Source: Enterobacteriaceae bacterium RIT693 (lineage in GTDB: Bacteria; Pseudomonadota; Gammaproteobacteria; Enterobacterales; Enterobacteriaceae). From it: a stretch of 64,000 bases of DNA. Position numbers and translations under genes: made by a program. Shown here piece by piece: positions 9,741 to 18,327 of this stretch. The notes below the pieces were generated by a model. The model saw only the letters and a list, made by a program, of their open reading frames with translations. It ran no database searches and was not told the origin of the DNA. Location of the stretch: NCBI GenBank assembly GCA_009668225.1, contig WJYK01000005.1:186001-250000 (forward strand), written 5' to 3'. Every line of letters starts with the position of its first letter. The first letter of the stretch is position 1.

Positions 9741-11269
9741 TTTGGCTGACTCCCGGCGCGTTCACGTAGAGTGAAAATGACGACCAGCGCAACGAAGAAA
9801 GCGAACAGCGCGGCGCAAGCCAGCATCAGCGAGAAGCCGCTGGCATAGCTGTGGCGGATCAGCGTGCTTAACGTTTGAGCCTGATGCGCCGGCCACAGGG
9901 CAAGCGCGCGCTGCACGTCTCCGGCCACAACCTGAGTAATAAAATCGTCCCGTACCGGCAGATTATTTGCCTGCATCGTCGAGGTCAGCACGTGACGCGT
10001 GTGCCCTGCCAGAATGGCCCCCAGCAGCGCAAAGCCCTGCAGAATGCCGGAGAAGCGCGCCGTGGTGCTGATGCCCGAAGCCATGCCCGCCCGTTCGTGA
10101 GGCACGGTGCCCATAATCGCCTTCTGCGTTTCGCCGTTAAGCATGCCGCCGCCGCTGCCCAGCACGGCCATGCCGGCGATAACCAGCCCCGGCCACTGCT
10201 CAAGCACGCCGCTGGCGATAATCAGGTTGCCGACGCCAACCAGCCCCAACCCTGCCGCGAGGATCCAGCGGGCAGCCATGCGGTGCGCCATCCAGCGTGC
10301 CACCATCGGGAACAGCAGCATGGCGAGCGCGAACGGCAGCATGCCGACCCCGGACGCCAGCGCGGTTTTTCCCTCCACGTTTTGCAGCATCAGCGGCAGC
10401 AGGGAAGTCATTACCTGCGCCGTGGCCGCGTAGGTAAACATCGCCAGCACTGCGCCAATAAACGGCAGCGAACGGAACAGGCGCAAATCCAGCATCGGCT
10501 GGGTTTTGTAACGCTCGACCAGCGCAAAGAACAGAAAGAACCAGGCGGCGGCGATAAAGCGGCCCATCACTTCGAAGCTGCTCCAGCCGTGTTCCGGGGC
10601 GAGGATCAGCGCCCAGGTGAGAGAAAACATAGCGGCGATAAACAGCGAAATGCCGTGCACGTCCGGCTTACCGGCGGCAGGATTGCTGGATTCTTCAATG
10701 GTGCGCAGCACCGCCATCGCCAGCAGCAGGCAGATGGGGATGTTGATGTAGAACGCCCAGCGCCAGCCGGGATACGCGCTGATGATGCCGCCCGCTAAAG
10801 GCGCGAGCACCATGGTAATGCCCATCATGCCGCCCCAGATGGCCCAGGCGCGGTCTCTGGCCTGCGGTTCCCGGAAGGTGTGGCCGATGATCGCCAGCGC
10901 CGGAGCCAGCAAAAATGCCGAGCCGACGCCCTGCAGCGCGCGGGCAACGTTCAGCATCAGAATGGTGGTTGCCGCCCCGCAGGCGAGAGAGGCCAGCGCA
11001 AACAGGGCGATGCCGAATAAAAAGATGCGCCGTCTGCCGAAGCGGTCCGCCAGCGAACCGGCGGGCAGCAGCAGGGAAGAGAAACAAAGCACGTACGCGC
11101 CAATCACCCACTCCATATCGGCGAAGTTGGCGTCCAGCCCACGGGCGATGGTCGGCAGCACCACGCCAACAATATTCGTGTCGATGACCGTCATCGCGCA
11201 GCCCATGGAGGCAACCAGCAGCACGGTGGTGTCGTTTTTGGCCACGGGCGCGGCCAGCACAGTAGACAT
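9737..11269 (-). CDS. DHA2-family (14-TM) MFS drug transporter
   Basis: 510 residues with about 14 hydrophobic segments. Motif A is GSLADRFGRRRIFLFG, and the early block VLPTIARGLDANFADMEWV is characteristic of the EmrB/QacA branch. The start at 11269 (MSTVLAAPVAK) has a GGAG 7 bp upstream; the longer frame to 11332 lacks this. It is divergent from a LysR gene at 11384 and coupled to the phosphoesterase downstream. It is likely an exporter of toxic compounds under that regulator; the substrate is unknown. Confidence 0.88.
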   Translation of the reverse strand: MSTVLAAPVAKNDTTVLLVASMGCAMTVIDTNIVGVVLPTIARGLDANFADMEWVIGAYVLCFSSLLLPAGSLADRFGRRRIFLFGIALFALASLACGAATTILMLNVARALQGVGSAFLLAPALAIIGHTFREPQARDRAWAIWGGMMGITMVLAPLAGGIISAYPGWRWAFYINIPICLLLAMAVLRTIEESSNPAAGKPDVHGISLFIAAMFSLTWALILAPEHGWSSFEVMGRFIAAAWFFLFFALVERYKTQPMLDLRLFRSLPFIGAVLAMFTYAATAQVMTSLLPLMLQNVEGKTALASGVGMLPFALAMLLFPMVARWMAHRMAARWILAAGLGLVGVGNLIIASGVLEQWPGLVIAGMAVLGSGGGMLNGETQKAIMGTVPHERAGMASGISTTARFSGILQGFALLGAILAGHTRHVLTSTMQANNLPVRDDFITQVVAGDVQRALALWPAHQAQTLSTLIRHSYASGFSLMLACAALFAFFVALVVIFTLRERAGSQPK

Positions 11270-11383
11270 AAAAGCTCCGAAAACGCGGGAATAACACGCC
11301 TTAAGCTTCGCGATCCGGGGTGCGGTATTCAATTTCCACGTTCGGCATTATTATTAGTTAATAGCTAATAATCAGGAGTAAAA

Positions 11384-12277
11384 ATGGAGCTTCGCCACCT
11401 GCGTTATTTCCTTGAAGTCGCCCGAACGCTCCATTTTGGCGCGGCGGCGGAAACGCTGAATATCTCCACGCCGACGCTGTCGGTGCAAATCAGCCAGCTC
11501 GAGCGAGAGTTCGGCACGCCGCTGTTTTTACGCACCAAAAGGCGCGTGCAGCTGACCCAGGCCGGGGAGATTTTCCGCGAAGAAGCGGAGGCCACGCTGC
11601 GCCAGGCAGAACTGACGCGTGAGCGGGTACTCAGCGCCGCACGGGGTGAGCAGGGCTATATTCGCGTCGGCTATGTGGCGTCTTCGCTTTGGTCGGGCAC
11701 GCTTAGCTCGGTGATGGGGGCGTTTCGGGGGCGATATCCTGATGTTTCGCTTGGCGCGCGAGAGGTGCTGATGGACAGCATGGCGGCGGCGCTGGTGGAG
11801 GGCAAAATCGACGTTGGTTTTGTCCGTGCGCCGGTCGCGTTACCGTCTGAAGTCGGGCATCTTTTGGTACAAAGCGATTGTTTTTGCCTCGCGCTGCCTG
11901 CCTCCCACCGCCTGGCTGCCAGCCAGGAAGCTATCGATCCTGCCGGTCTCGCCGGGGAGACCTTTATTTTGCCGGAGCAGACTTCCGGCTCGCACGAAGT
12001 CGCGCGGCGCGGCGGGTTTGTGCTCAACGATGCCATCCGCTCCAGCACGCTGACTGAAGTGTTGGCGCATATCGCCTTGGGCAACGGCATTGCGGTTATC
12101 CCGGAGATCATGGCGAAAACCATCGGCGTGCCGGAGGTGGTCTATCGCCCGATTGCCGGGGCGGAAATCTCTTCGGCTATCTGGATGCTGTACCGCAAGC
12201 GGGAACGCACGCCGCTGATTAAACGCCTTATCCGCTTCGCAAAAGAGCACGTTTCGGGTCGTTCAGGAAACGTTTGA
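11384..12277 (+). CDS. LysR-family transcriptional regulator
   Basis: 297 residues. The N-terminus MELRHLRYFLEVARTLHFG with LNISTPTLSVQISQLEREFG is the classic LysR HTH, followed by the substrate-binding domain (about 90-290). It lies divergently 114 bp from the MFS exporter start and most likely regulates it. The intergenic stretch contains a short palindromic TTAGTTAATAGCTAA that could be an operator (inference). Confidence 0.92.
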   Translation: MELRHLRYFLEVARTLHFGAAAETLNISTPTLSVQISQLEREFGTPLFLRTKRRVQLTQAGEIFREEAEATLRQAELTRERVLSAARGEQGYIRVGYVASSLWSGTLSSVMGAFRGRYPDVSLGAREVLMDSMAAALVEGKIDVGFVRAPVALPSEVGHLLVQSDCFCLALPASHRLAASQEAIDPAGLAGETFILPEQTSGSHEVARRGGFVLNDAIRSSTLTEVLAHIALGNGIAVIPEIMAKTIGVPEVVYRPIAGAEISSAIWMLYRKRERTPLIKRLIRFAKEHVSGRSGNV

Positions 12278-12361
12278 ACACACTCTTTCACCCCCGGGAT
12301 TGATTTGGCGGTTACGCTTGATCGAGAGCATTTCTTAACCTGACCTGATTCTGGAGAAAGC

Positions 12362-12973
12362 ATGATCAAGCCTCGTTTGTTTATCCCGGCCTTAAGCCTC
12401 CTGCTGCTGAGCGTTGGCGCGGCGGCGGCGGACAATGTCATTACCCCGGTGCGCGGCACCATTGACGCGGTCAATGATTCCTCATTGCAAATCACCACCC
12501 GGCAGGGCGAAAAGCTCTCCGTTAGCCTGACGGATAAAACCCGAATCAACGGCGTGAGCGAAGCGAAGATGAGCGACATCAAGCCCGACAGCTTTATCGG
12601 CACCGCCGCCGTGCCGCAGGCGGACGGTACGCTGAAGGCGCTGGAAGTTCACGTTTTTGCCCCGAGCCTGCGCGGCTCCGGAGAAGGGTTTAATCCGTTT
12701 GAGTCTGCCAACGGCCAGGTTAACACCATGACCAACGGCACCGTCGGCACGCTGGTGAACAGCCACGGGCGCACCATGACGGTGAAATTCCACGGCCAGC
12801 AGAAAACCGTGCAGGTGCCGGACAACGTGCCGGTGGTGCTGATTAGCCCCGCCGACAAATCCGTGCTGAAGCCGGGCGCGAAAGTGGTGCTGTTCGCCAC
12901 CAAAGACGATAAAGGCCAGGCCGTCGCGCGCGGGATTTCCGCCGGAGTTAACGGGCTGACGCCGCCGATGTAA
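12362..12973 (+). CDS. Periplasmic protein of unknown function, DUF5666-like
   Basis: 203 residues. A Sec signal peptide (KPRLFIPALSLLLLSVGAAAA) ends near residue 24. The mature part is two beta-rich modules of the type VRGTIDAVNDSSLQI and GTVGTLVNSHGRTMTVKF, which resembles DUF5666-type OB-like repeats. An RBS GGAGAAAG precedes the ATG. It is a single gene ended by the terminator at 13029-13050. The function is not known. Confidence 0.75.
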   Translation: MIKPRLFIPALSLLLLSVGAAAADNVITPVRGTIDAVNDSSLQITTRQGEKLSVSLTDKTRINGVSEAKMSDIKPDSFIGTAAVPQADGTLKALEVHVFAPSLRGSGEGFNPFESANGQVNTMTNGTVGTLVNSHGRTMTVKFHGQQKTVQVPDNVPVVLISPADKSVLKPGAKVVLFATKDDKGQAVARGISAGVNGLTPPM

Positions 12974-13028
12974 CCTCTGGCAATAACTCTCACCGTTCGT
13001 TTTGCTACCAAAAAAAAACAATCATTTA

Positions 13029-13050
13029 AGCCCGCGCAAGCGGGTTTTTT
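13029..13050 (+). terminator. Rho-independent terminator after the DUF5666-like gene
   Basis: Stem CCCGC / GCGGG with a GCAA tetraloop followed by a run of T residues (13045-13050), about 60 bp after the stop codon at 12973. Confidence 0.85.
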
Positions 13051-13102
13051 GTCTCTTATAAATAACAATAGGTGCTTGCCATGTTGTAATTTATAAGAGA
13101 CA
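13050..13102. promoter_or_regulatory. 14-bp inverted repeat upstream of the toxin-antitoxin pair
   Basis: Perfect arms TGTCTCTTATAAAT (13050-13063) and ATTTATAAGAGACA (13089-13102) with a 25-bp spacer, 34 bp before the toxin ATG. It is suitably placed to be an autoregulatory operator bound by the antitoxin or the complex. Confidence 0.55.
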
Positions 13103-13135
13103 GTAACTCAAATCTCAGGGAATGAGAGGAACGAG

Positions 13136-13471
13136 ATGCCTTATATGGCTAAACGATACGCTACGCCTGACGGGGATGAGCCTTACACTGAATGGGTGAA
13201 AAAACTCAGAAAAAAGGACGTGCAGGCGGCGGTAAGGATAGACACTCAGGTAGCCCGTGCGGTGGCGGGTAACTTTGGGGATCACAAGTACGAAAGGGAA
13301 GGTGTTTGGGAAATGAGAATAAACTACGGGCAAGGTTTTCGGGTTTATTACTCTTTAGAAGACAGAGAAATCATTCTCCTGCTTATTGGTGGAGATAAAA
13401 AGTCCCAAACAACCGACTTAAACAAAGCAGTAAATTACCTCAAAGAGTTTAATGCGAGGCCGAAAAAATGA
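13136..13471 (+). CDS. RelE/HigB-type toxin (type II TA, PF05973-like)
   Basis: 111 residues, basic. The block YEREGVWEMRINYGQGFRVYY followed by IILLLIGGDKKSQTTDLNKA is typical of the phage-derived Gp49/HigB-like toxins that cleave mRNA on the ribosome. The ATG at 13136 has AGAGGAACGAG upstream. Its stop overlaps the antitoxin start by 4 bp (ATGA), so the order is toxin first, as in HigBA-like modules. The nuclease activity is inferred from the family. Confidence 0.85.
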   Translation: MPYMAKRYATPDGDEPYTEWVKKLRKKDVQAAVRIDTQVARAVAGNFGDHKYEREGVWEMRINYGQGFRVYYSLEDREIILLLIGGDKKSQTTDLNKAVNYLKEFNARPKK

Positions 13472-13821
13472 CCGTGAAAACACTTAAACAAGCCGTTCGT
13501 GAGGCGGCTCGCTCCGATGTTGTAGATCATAACGAAGCGATGATCGAGGAACTCCGTGCCGACCCGGTTTATGCGGAGTTATACCTTAAAACTGCGCTCG
13601 AAGAGATTAACGAGCCTGGCGGCTTAGGGGGGTTCCTTGTCGCACTCCGCCAGGTGATCGAAGCCCGAGGGGGAATCGCTGAAGCTGCGAAAAAATCTGG
13701 TCTTGCGCGCCCGCACATTTACCGCGCGCTGTCTGCAAAGGGCAACCCGACGCTTTCAACGCTCGTGCAGCTCACTGCCGCCGCCGGGCTTACACTCTCG
13801 CTGAGTAAACCGCGGCACTAA
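13468..13821 (+). CDS. HigA-like/addiction-module antidote protein
   Basis: 117 residues. The C-terminal half is a helix-turn-helix (GGIAEAAKKSGLARPHIYRA, then LSAKGNPTLSTLVQLTAAAG). The middle part, YLKTALEEINEPGGLGGFLVA, is the hallmark of the COG3636-type antidote family. Translation is coupled to the toxin by ATGA. It should neutralise the toxin and repress the operon, perhaps through the inverted repeat at 13050-13102. Confidence 0.88.
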   Translation: MTVKTLKQAVREAARSDVVDHNEAMIEELRADPVYAELYLKTALEEINEPGGLGGFLVALRQVIEARGGIAEAAKKSGLARPHIYRALSAKGNPTLSTLVQLTAAAGLTLSLSKPRH

Positions 13822-13920
13822 AAGCAGAGCCTGACATGTTGCTCCTTATCAGGGCCAGAACAATCAGATACCAACTTACTTCTTCGGCTGTAAATGTCTG
13901 CATGATTTGAACCGTATTTT

Positions 13921-13955
13921 CCCCTCTCCCTTTTAGGGAGAGGGCAGGGTGAGGG
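13921..13955. repeat. Intergenic hairpin repeat (CCCTCTCCC type), short form
   Basis: CCCCTCTCCC, a short loop and GGGAGAGGG, then AGGGTGAGGG. The same words recur at 37062-37157 and at both ends of the structure at 28511-28935, so this is a dispersed palindromic repeat; similar ones are common between genes in enterobacteria. Confidence 0.75.
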
Positions 13956-13956
13956 T

Positions 13957-14487
13957 CTAGTGAAGATGATTTCCGGCCTGGCTATCGATCATTGCGAGGC
14001 CGGAATCCGTGCGTACAAAGCGGGGCGCTTTTAAATCCTCTACCAGCGCATTAATCATCTCGAATAACAGGCCGGTAATGGTTTTCTGTTGCTCTGCGGA
14101 TTCCTGCTGATTCAGCAGCACGAGCGTCAGGGCGCTGCAATATTCCCGCATCAGGTCTGACTCTGGTGTCAGCGGGCAGGCATGAACCTCAATATCGCTA
14201 TTTTCAGCGGTGAGAGATTCAATCAGATGTTCCGGCAGCGGTTTATCCAGCACGACTTTCAACACTTCCAGCCCGGCATACAGGCGGCCACACAGCGCCA
14301 TACGCTCGACGATGTTTTTATTTTCAATCAGGACTTCAGCGTACCGCTCGCAAATATCCAGCACCTGAAAGAGGTCGTGAGAGGTACCGAGCGGGGTTTT
14401 TAAGAGGGCTGAGATCTCAGCTTGGGTAACTGGTTGAAAGCCCAGGCTTTGGGGATTAGCGGTTGTGGTACTATCGTGGTTAGCCAT
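13957..14487 (-). CDS. Hypothetical protein, accessory
   Basis: 176 residues, acidic, without signal peptide or membrane segment. It is mostly helical by composition (for example LFQVLDICERYAEVLIENKN). The family is not recognised. It is divergent from the small ribbon-helix-helix protein at 14624, and their shared promoter carries an 11-bp inverted repeat. It lies in the accessory stretch next to selC. Confidence 0.6.
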   Translation of the reverse strand: MANHDSTTTANPQSLGFQPVTQAEISALLKTPLGTSHDLFQVLDICERYAEVLIENKNIVERMALCGRLYAGLEVLKVVLDKPLPEHLIESLTAENSDIEVHACPLTPESDLMREYCSALTLVLLNQQESAEQQKTITGLLFEMINALVEDLKAPRFVRTDSGLAMIDSQAGNHLH

Positions 14488-14580
14488 GGCGTTGTTCCTT
14501 TACGTAGAACGTTGTGGTTAAACGCTCCGGTATGTGTTGTAGCACTGCCGGGGCGTTGCTCTATACCGCGTATCGTTATA

Positions 14581-14625
14581 ATGTACGTACGCGATAAGCA
14601 CATACTGAGGATTACGTACGTACAT
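14581..14625. promoter_or_regulatory. TACG-rich inverted repeat overlapping a start codon
   Basis: Arms ATGTACGTACG (14581-14591) and CGTACGTACAT (14615-14625), perfect over 11 bp. The right arm includes the first bases of the ATG at 14624. This looks like an autoregulatory operator for the ribbon-helix-helix protein that starts inside it. Confidence 0.6.
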
Positions 14626-14830
14626 GTCAACCATCAAACGCGATAAAAGCCCTAAAGGAAAGGGGTTATCCCCGACATTTCAGATACGTATCACACCGGA
14701 ACTGAAAGCCCAGTTTGAAGTTGCAGCGAAAGACGCTGGCATGAGCCTTGGGAACTGGTTGAAAGAGTTAGGGCGGAAGGAGTTGGAGCGGCTAAACGGT
14801 AATGAAAATAAAATGAATGTGAATGATTAA
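14624..14830 (+). CDS. Small ribbon-helix-helix (Arc/HicB-type) DNA-binding protein
   Basis: 68 residues. The core FQIRITPELKAQFEVAAKDA plus GMSLGNWLKELGRKELER is a standard ribbon-helix-helix fold: one beta strand and two helices, with a basic N-terminal arm. No toxin partner follows, since the next gene (14837) is convergent. It probably represses itself and the divergent 176-residue gene through the palindrome at its own start. Confidence 0.75.
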   Translation: MSTIKRDKSPKGKGLSPTFQIRITPELKAQFEVAAKDAGMSLGNWLKELGRKELERLNGNENKMNVND

Positions 14831-14836
14831 TATTCA

Positions 14837-15691
14837 TCATTTTTTATTCATTTTAACGGAAGTTGTTTTTCGCCTAATCTCAAATGATAACTCAAGAGCC
14901 AGTACTCTTCTGAGGCATAAAATGAAGAAATAAATACCATATATAAAAGGAATGGCTGATATAAAATAGAACGCATTCTGCTTTTTAATTACTGCTAATA
15001 TACTCTTTTGATCCTCTACGCTAGAATAGCTATTGCATAACATATCAATGGTTTTTATTTTTAACCTGCTCCTGGTCGAGAAGTTATTACGATCAAACTT
15101 ATTATTATTACAGTCTTCTGTTGATAGTGACCAGTTTTCCCACTGGAGTTTCTTTAGGCTGATATTTGGGAAATAGTTTGTAATTTGGTTTTTCCCTACC
15201 CATATCCATGGTTCATTATTATCTACTCTGATCAGTGCAGCTGGTTTTATAGCAATGGTAAGTGCCACCAAGGATAGGTATATAAAGAAAAATGAACAGA
15301 TGAATATGAAAAATGTGGTTTTTTTTCGGGGAACCAATAGTTCTAAGGTTGATATATTGAACCATCCTTTTGCTCTGGATACTTTAGTAATGTCAATTTT
15401 ATTAATAGTCGCCCATGTTATAAATTTTTTTATTTCTATTTTATCGTTAGACTTAACATTGAAAAGCATGTTGAAATGTTCAATATCGTTTCTGTCTGTC
15501 CAAAAAGCGTTTAATTTTTTATCGGTAAACGAGGGGTTTCCAAGGAAAAAATACCAAAGCCTGTTTACAATACTATATCCAGATCCTGCACGTAAGCTAA
15601 TATAAGAAAAAATAAATAACAATATTAATAACCAGAAAACGCTATTAATTATAGTGTCATATTTCACAATTAAAGCTGCAACACTTTCCAT
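14837..15691 (-). CDS. AT-rich hypothetical membrane protein beside selC
   Basis: 284 residues. Three or so hydrophobic segments are visible: near the N-terminus (INSVFWLLILLFIFSYISL), mid-protein (FFIFICSFFFIYLSLVAL) and near the C-terminus (FYFISAIPFIYGIYFFILCL), with a loop of about 80 residues between the last two. Base composition is strikingly AT-rich compared with both neighbours, which suggests recent acquisition next to the tRNA gene. The family is not recognised. Confidence 0.6.
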   Translation of the reverse strand: MESVAALIVKYDTIINSVFWLLILLFIFSYISLRAGSGYSIVNRLWYFFLGNPSFTDKKLNAFWTDRNDIEHFNMLFNVKSNDKIEIKKFITWATINKIDITKVSRAKGWFNISTLELLVPRKKTTFFIFICSFFFIYLSLVALTIAIKPAALIRVDNNEPWIWVGKNQITNYFPNISLKKLQWENWSLSTEDCNNNKFDRNNFSTRSRLKIKTIDMLCNSYSSVEDQKSILAVIKKQNAFYFISAIPFIYGIYFFILCLRRVLALELSFEIRRKTTSVKMNKK

Positions 15692-15751
15692 GAGTTAAAC
15701 ATCCAATCAATAACAGATTTATAACTATATGTTATTACTGGAACAAAAACT

Positions 15752-15846
15752 TGGCGGAAAGTCACAGGAGTCGAACCTGCCCGGCGCCGCTGGCGGCACC
15801 AACTGGAGTTGAAGTCCAGCCGCCTCACCGGAGACGACGACCTTCC
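15752..15846 (-). tRNA. selC: tRNA-Sec (anticodon UCA)
   Basis: 95 nt on the minus strand, the same length as E. coli selC. It starts GGAAGGTC and ends in CCA encoded in the DNA. The 8-bp acceptor stem (GGAAGGTC / GACTTTCC with one G-U), the long variable arm (GGTGCCGCCAGCGGCGCC) and the anticodon loop CTTCAAC with UCA are all present. The T-arm GGTTCGACTCC is canonical. It reads UGA codons as selenocysteine with SelB and is charged via SelA; both are encoded at 30.6-33.8 kb. Confidence 0.97.
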
Positions 15847-15974
15847 GCGCCTGCATTGCTACATGGAGGCGGGCGCAGTATACCGGGTTTCATGCTGCTG
15901 CCCAATGGGTCAGTAAGAATATATGCTGCGGCTAAAGCGAAATTCTGCGCCAAATCAATCTAACCACCCACAAA

Positions 15975-16889
15975 CTACTGTTGCCGGGCTACCCGCCAGG
16001 CCACATCCCGCATAGCCTCTTTTGCCGCCGGGCTAATGCCGCCCAGCTGGAAGAAGCCGTGGATCACGCCCAAATAACGCTGGCAACTTGCGGTAACACC
16101 CTGTTCTGTAAGCCGGGAATAAAGTCGCTCACCTTCATCGCGCAACGGATCGTATTCGGCGGTGAGGATATGCACCGGCGGTAATCCAGCAAAATCTTCG
16201 CGCCACAGCGGGCTGGCTTCCGGATGCATTACATCCGTTCCGGGGAAATAAGCTTCAAAGCCGCTGAGCAAGGTGTCGCGGGTGATGACATAGTCTTCGC
16301 CGTTCTGCTGATAGCTTGGCAGTTGGGCGGTGGCGTCGAGCATGGGATAAATTAGCATCAGGCTGGCCGGGAGCCATTTTCCGGCAGCTTTCAGGCGCAG
16401 GGCGGTGACCAGGGCAATATGCCCGCCGGCGCTGTCTCCGGCTAAGGTAATACGTTCGCTATCAACGCCGAGCCTCACCGCATGCAGCCTGATTAATATG
16501 GCGGCACGTTCGGCATCATCATGGGCGGCAGGGTAAGTGTGTTCGGGGGCCAGGCGATACTGCACGGCAATCACCCGGCATCCGCTGTGAAAAGCCAACT
16601 GGCGGAGCTGATTATCGTGAGTGGCAAACCCACCGCTGACAAAGCAGCCGCCGTGATAATAAATCACCGTCGGCAGTGTTCCACTGGCGTTGAGTGGGGA
16701 AACGATCCGCAACGGCATTCCCTCCAGTGAAATATCTTCCACCTGGACTCTGTTTTCCGTCTCGCCAGCAAGCACGGTACTGGCAACATATCCCGCCCGG
16801 CGTTCGGCAAAACTTTGCTGGTGGGAAGAGGGGCGACCGGTGGCAATAAAGTTATTCACCAGTTCTGCAATAGCGGGTTCGAGGGCCAT
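15975..16889 (-). CDS. HSL-family alpha/beta hydrolase (esterase/lipase)
   Basis: 304 residues. The oxyanion motif is YHGGCFVSGG (HGG), the nucleophile elbow GDSAGGHIA, the acid in EYDPLRDEG, and the catalytic His in VIHGFFQLGG, a full hormone-sensitive-lipase catalytic set. The start at 16889 (MALEPAIAELV) has AAAGGA upstream, preferred over the ATG 30 bp earlier. It probably hydrolyses short acyl esters in the cytoplasm; the natural substrate is unknown. Confidence 0.9.
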   Translation of the reverse strand: MALEPAIAELVNNFIATGRPSSHQQSFAERRAGYVASTVLAGETENRVQVEDISLEGMPLRIVSPLNASGTLPTVIYYHGGCFVSGGFATHDNQLRQLAFHSGCRVIAVQYRLAPEHTYPAAHDDAERAAILIRLHAVRLGVDSERITLAGDSAGGHIALVTALRLKAAGKWLPASLMLIYPMLDATAQLPSYQQNGEDYVITRDTLLSGFEAYFPGTDVMHPEASPLWREDFAGLPPVHILTAEYDPLRDEGERLYSRLTEQGVTASCQRYLGVIHGFFQLGGISPAAKEAMRDVAWRVARQQ

Positions 16890-16983
16890 AACAAATCCTT
16901 TTACTGGATGGATGCCCATATCCTATGCCGACCAAATGGTCAGGTAAACCCATTATTTATGGCGAGGAAAAAGCAACGCTTAT

Positions 16984-17319
16984 TCAGCCAAAAAAGAACC
17001 ACGCGGTTTTTATCAGCCCGTTTTCTACTTCGAAAACTGCCATGCTTTCAATGGGTTCATCGCTCAGGCCGTGGATCTTCTCGTGGTCGAACACCTTGTT
17101 GCCAAGCGTAGTGCGGGAAATGATTTCTGCTCGTAGGGCTGGGTTATTGAAGCGGTGCTCTTTATAGAAGGCATAAAGTGCTTCGCGTCCTTCCAGGGAA
17201 GGCGTCACGGCTGGCGGCCGGTAAGCGGTGAAGTCTTCGCTAAAGCAGGCGGCAAAGGCCTCGAGATCGTGATCGTTGTACGCCTCATACTGGCGGATGA
17301 CGGGTTCAGTGACTGACAT
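16984..17319 (-). CDS. SnoaL-like/NTF2-fold protein
   Basis: 111 residues. The N-terminus YEAYNDHDLEAFAACFSEDF is the usual opening of nuclear-transport-factor-2-like (SnoaL/steroid isomerase) proteins, a cone-shaped alpha+beta barrel with a ligand pocket. It lies upstream of the esterase in the same direction with about a 94-bp gap. It may be an isomerase or a simple binding protein. Confidence 0.75.
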   Translation of the reverse strand: MSVTEPVIRQYEAYNDHDLEAFAACFSEDFTAYRPPAVTPSLEGREALYAFYKEHRFNNPALRAEIISRTTLGNKVFDHEKIHGLSDEPIESMAVFEVENGLIKTAWFFFG

Positions 17320-17605
17320 AAAAGTATCCTGATAAGAGAAACTGGTGGGCTGTCAAAGTGTGGTTGTTGTGTGCGAGGACAGAGTCTCTTGCCGGATGGA
17401 AAATGTCTAATGAAAGGATGAGGCAGATTGTGCGGTGGCCCGGCCTGCGGCTGAAACACTATTCACTGTTGCAAAGTTGCTTCGTGGTGTCTCGTGAATT
17501 TCTCTTCTTACTCAATGCGTTAATTCATTTTTCATTATTAAGATGTATTCTTTGTGAGCACTAATTGATCTTATTATGCTCAATCATGATATACAGGGAT
17601 GATAT

Positions 17606-17845
17606 ATGGCTACCGTTTTTGGAGAAGGCATGGGACGGATTCTTCTGGATCTATCGGATGAGGCGATTAGGCAACTTGATGGCCTAAAGCAAAAGCGCAA
17701 TTTGCCCAGGGCCGAGCTTCTAAGAGAGGCTGTTGATCAGTACCTGGCTCGGCAGCAGTCCGATATCAAAGATGCATTTGGGCTTTGGGGAGAGAGTACC
17801 CCCGATGGGCTGGAGTATGAGAGAAAGCTGCGTGAGGAGTGGTAA
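17606..17845 (+). CDS. Ribbon-helix-helix antitoxin of a PIN-toxin pair
   Basis: 79 residues. [20 protein letters not shown] and [15 protein letters not shown] form a CopG-type ribbon-helix-helix domain, and the acidic/aromatic C-terminus ([22 protein letters not shown]) is the part expected to wrap the toxin. The stop overlaps the ATG of the PIN gene by one base, so translation is coupled. Confidence 0.85.
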   Translation: MATVFGEGMGRILLDLSDEAIRQLDGLKQKRNLPRAELLREAVDQYLARQQSDIKDAFGLWGESTPDGLEYERKLREEW

Positions 17846-18222
17846 TGGAAAAGCAATCTTCTGTCTTTGATACCAATGTATTAATCGATTTCCTGAGTGG
17901 CCGGACTGAGGCTCAAGAAATGATGGAGAAGTACAACGTCGGACGTTCAATAAGCGTTGTTACGTGGATGGAGGTGATGGTTGGAGTGAGGGATAGTCGG
18001 CAGGAAGCCCAGACTCGACAGTTCCTCTCTCATTTTGATGTATTGCCCGTCACTCAATCTGTCTCGGAAAGAGCGGTTGAACTCAGAAGGCAATATAAGA
18101 TGAAACTTCCTGACGCGATCATTCTGGCCTCTACTCATGTGGCTCAAAAAACACTGCTTACTCGTAATACTAGGGACTTTAAAGATATTCCAGGCGTGAT
18201 TGTGCCTTACTCACTCTCATAG
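17845..18222 (+). CDS. PIN-domain ribonuclease toxin (VapC-like)
   Basis: 125 residues. Acidic metal-site residues are in FDTNVLIDFL (first Asp), VTWMEVMVG (Glu), LPDAIILASTHV (Asp) and TRNTRDF (Asp), the standard PIN set. The ATG at 17845 has GAGGAG upstream; a GTG at 17839 is less likely. As a VapC-type enzyme it would cleave RNA (often tRNA) when its antitoxin is lost. It flanks the bacteriocin island. Confidence 0.9.
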   Translation: MEKQSSVFDTNVLIDFLSGRTEAQEMMEKYNVGRSISVVTWMEVMVGVRDSRQEAQTRQFLSHFDVLPVTQSVSERAVELRRQYKMKLPDAIILASTHVAQKTLLTRNTRDFKDIPGVIVPYSLS

Positions 18223-18327
18223 CGTACTTCTGCCAGCCCCCAGTCTCCCTTCGCAATACACATTAACACCCGGTTGCATTTCATCCCGCTACAATCCGGC
18301 GTCTAAAACAATAAAGGGTTGGCAAAA

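Noticed and set aside
9875-10798. A 307-codon plus-strand open frame across the MFS exporter
   Set aside because: Antisense shadow, very rich in Arg, His and Gln, no homology.
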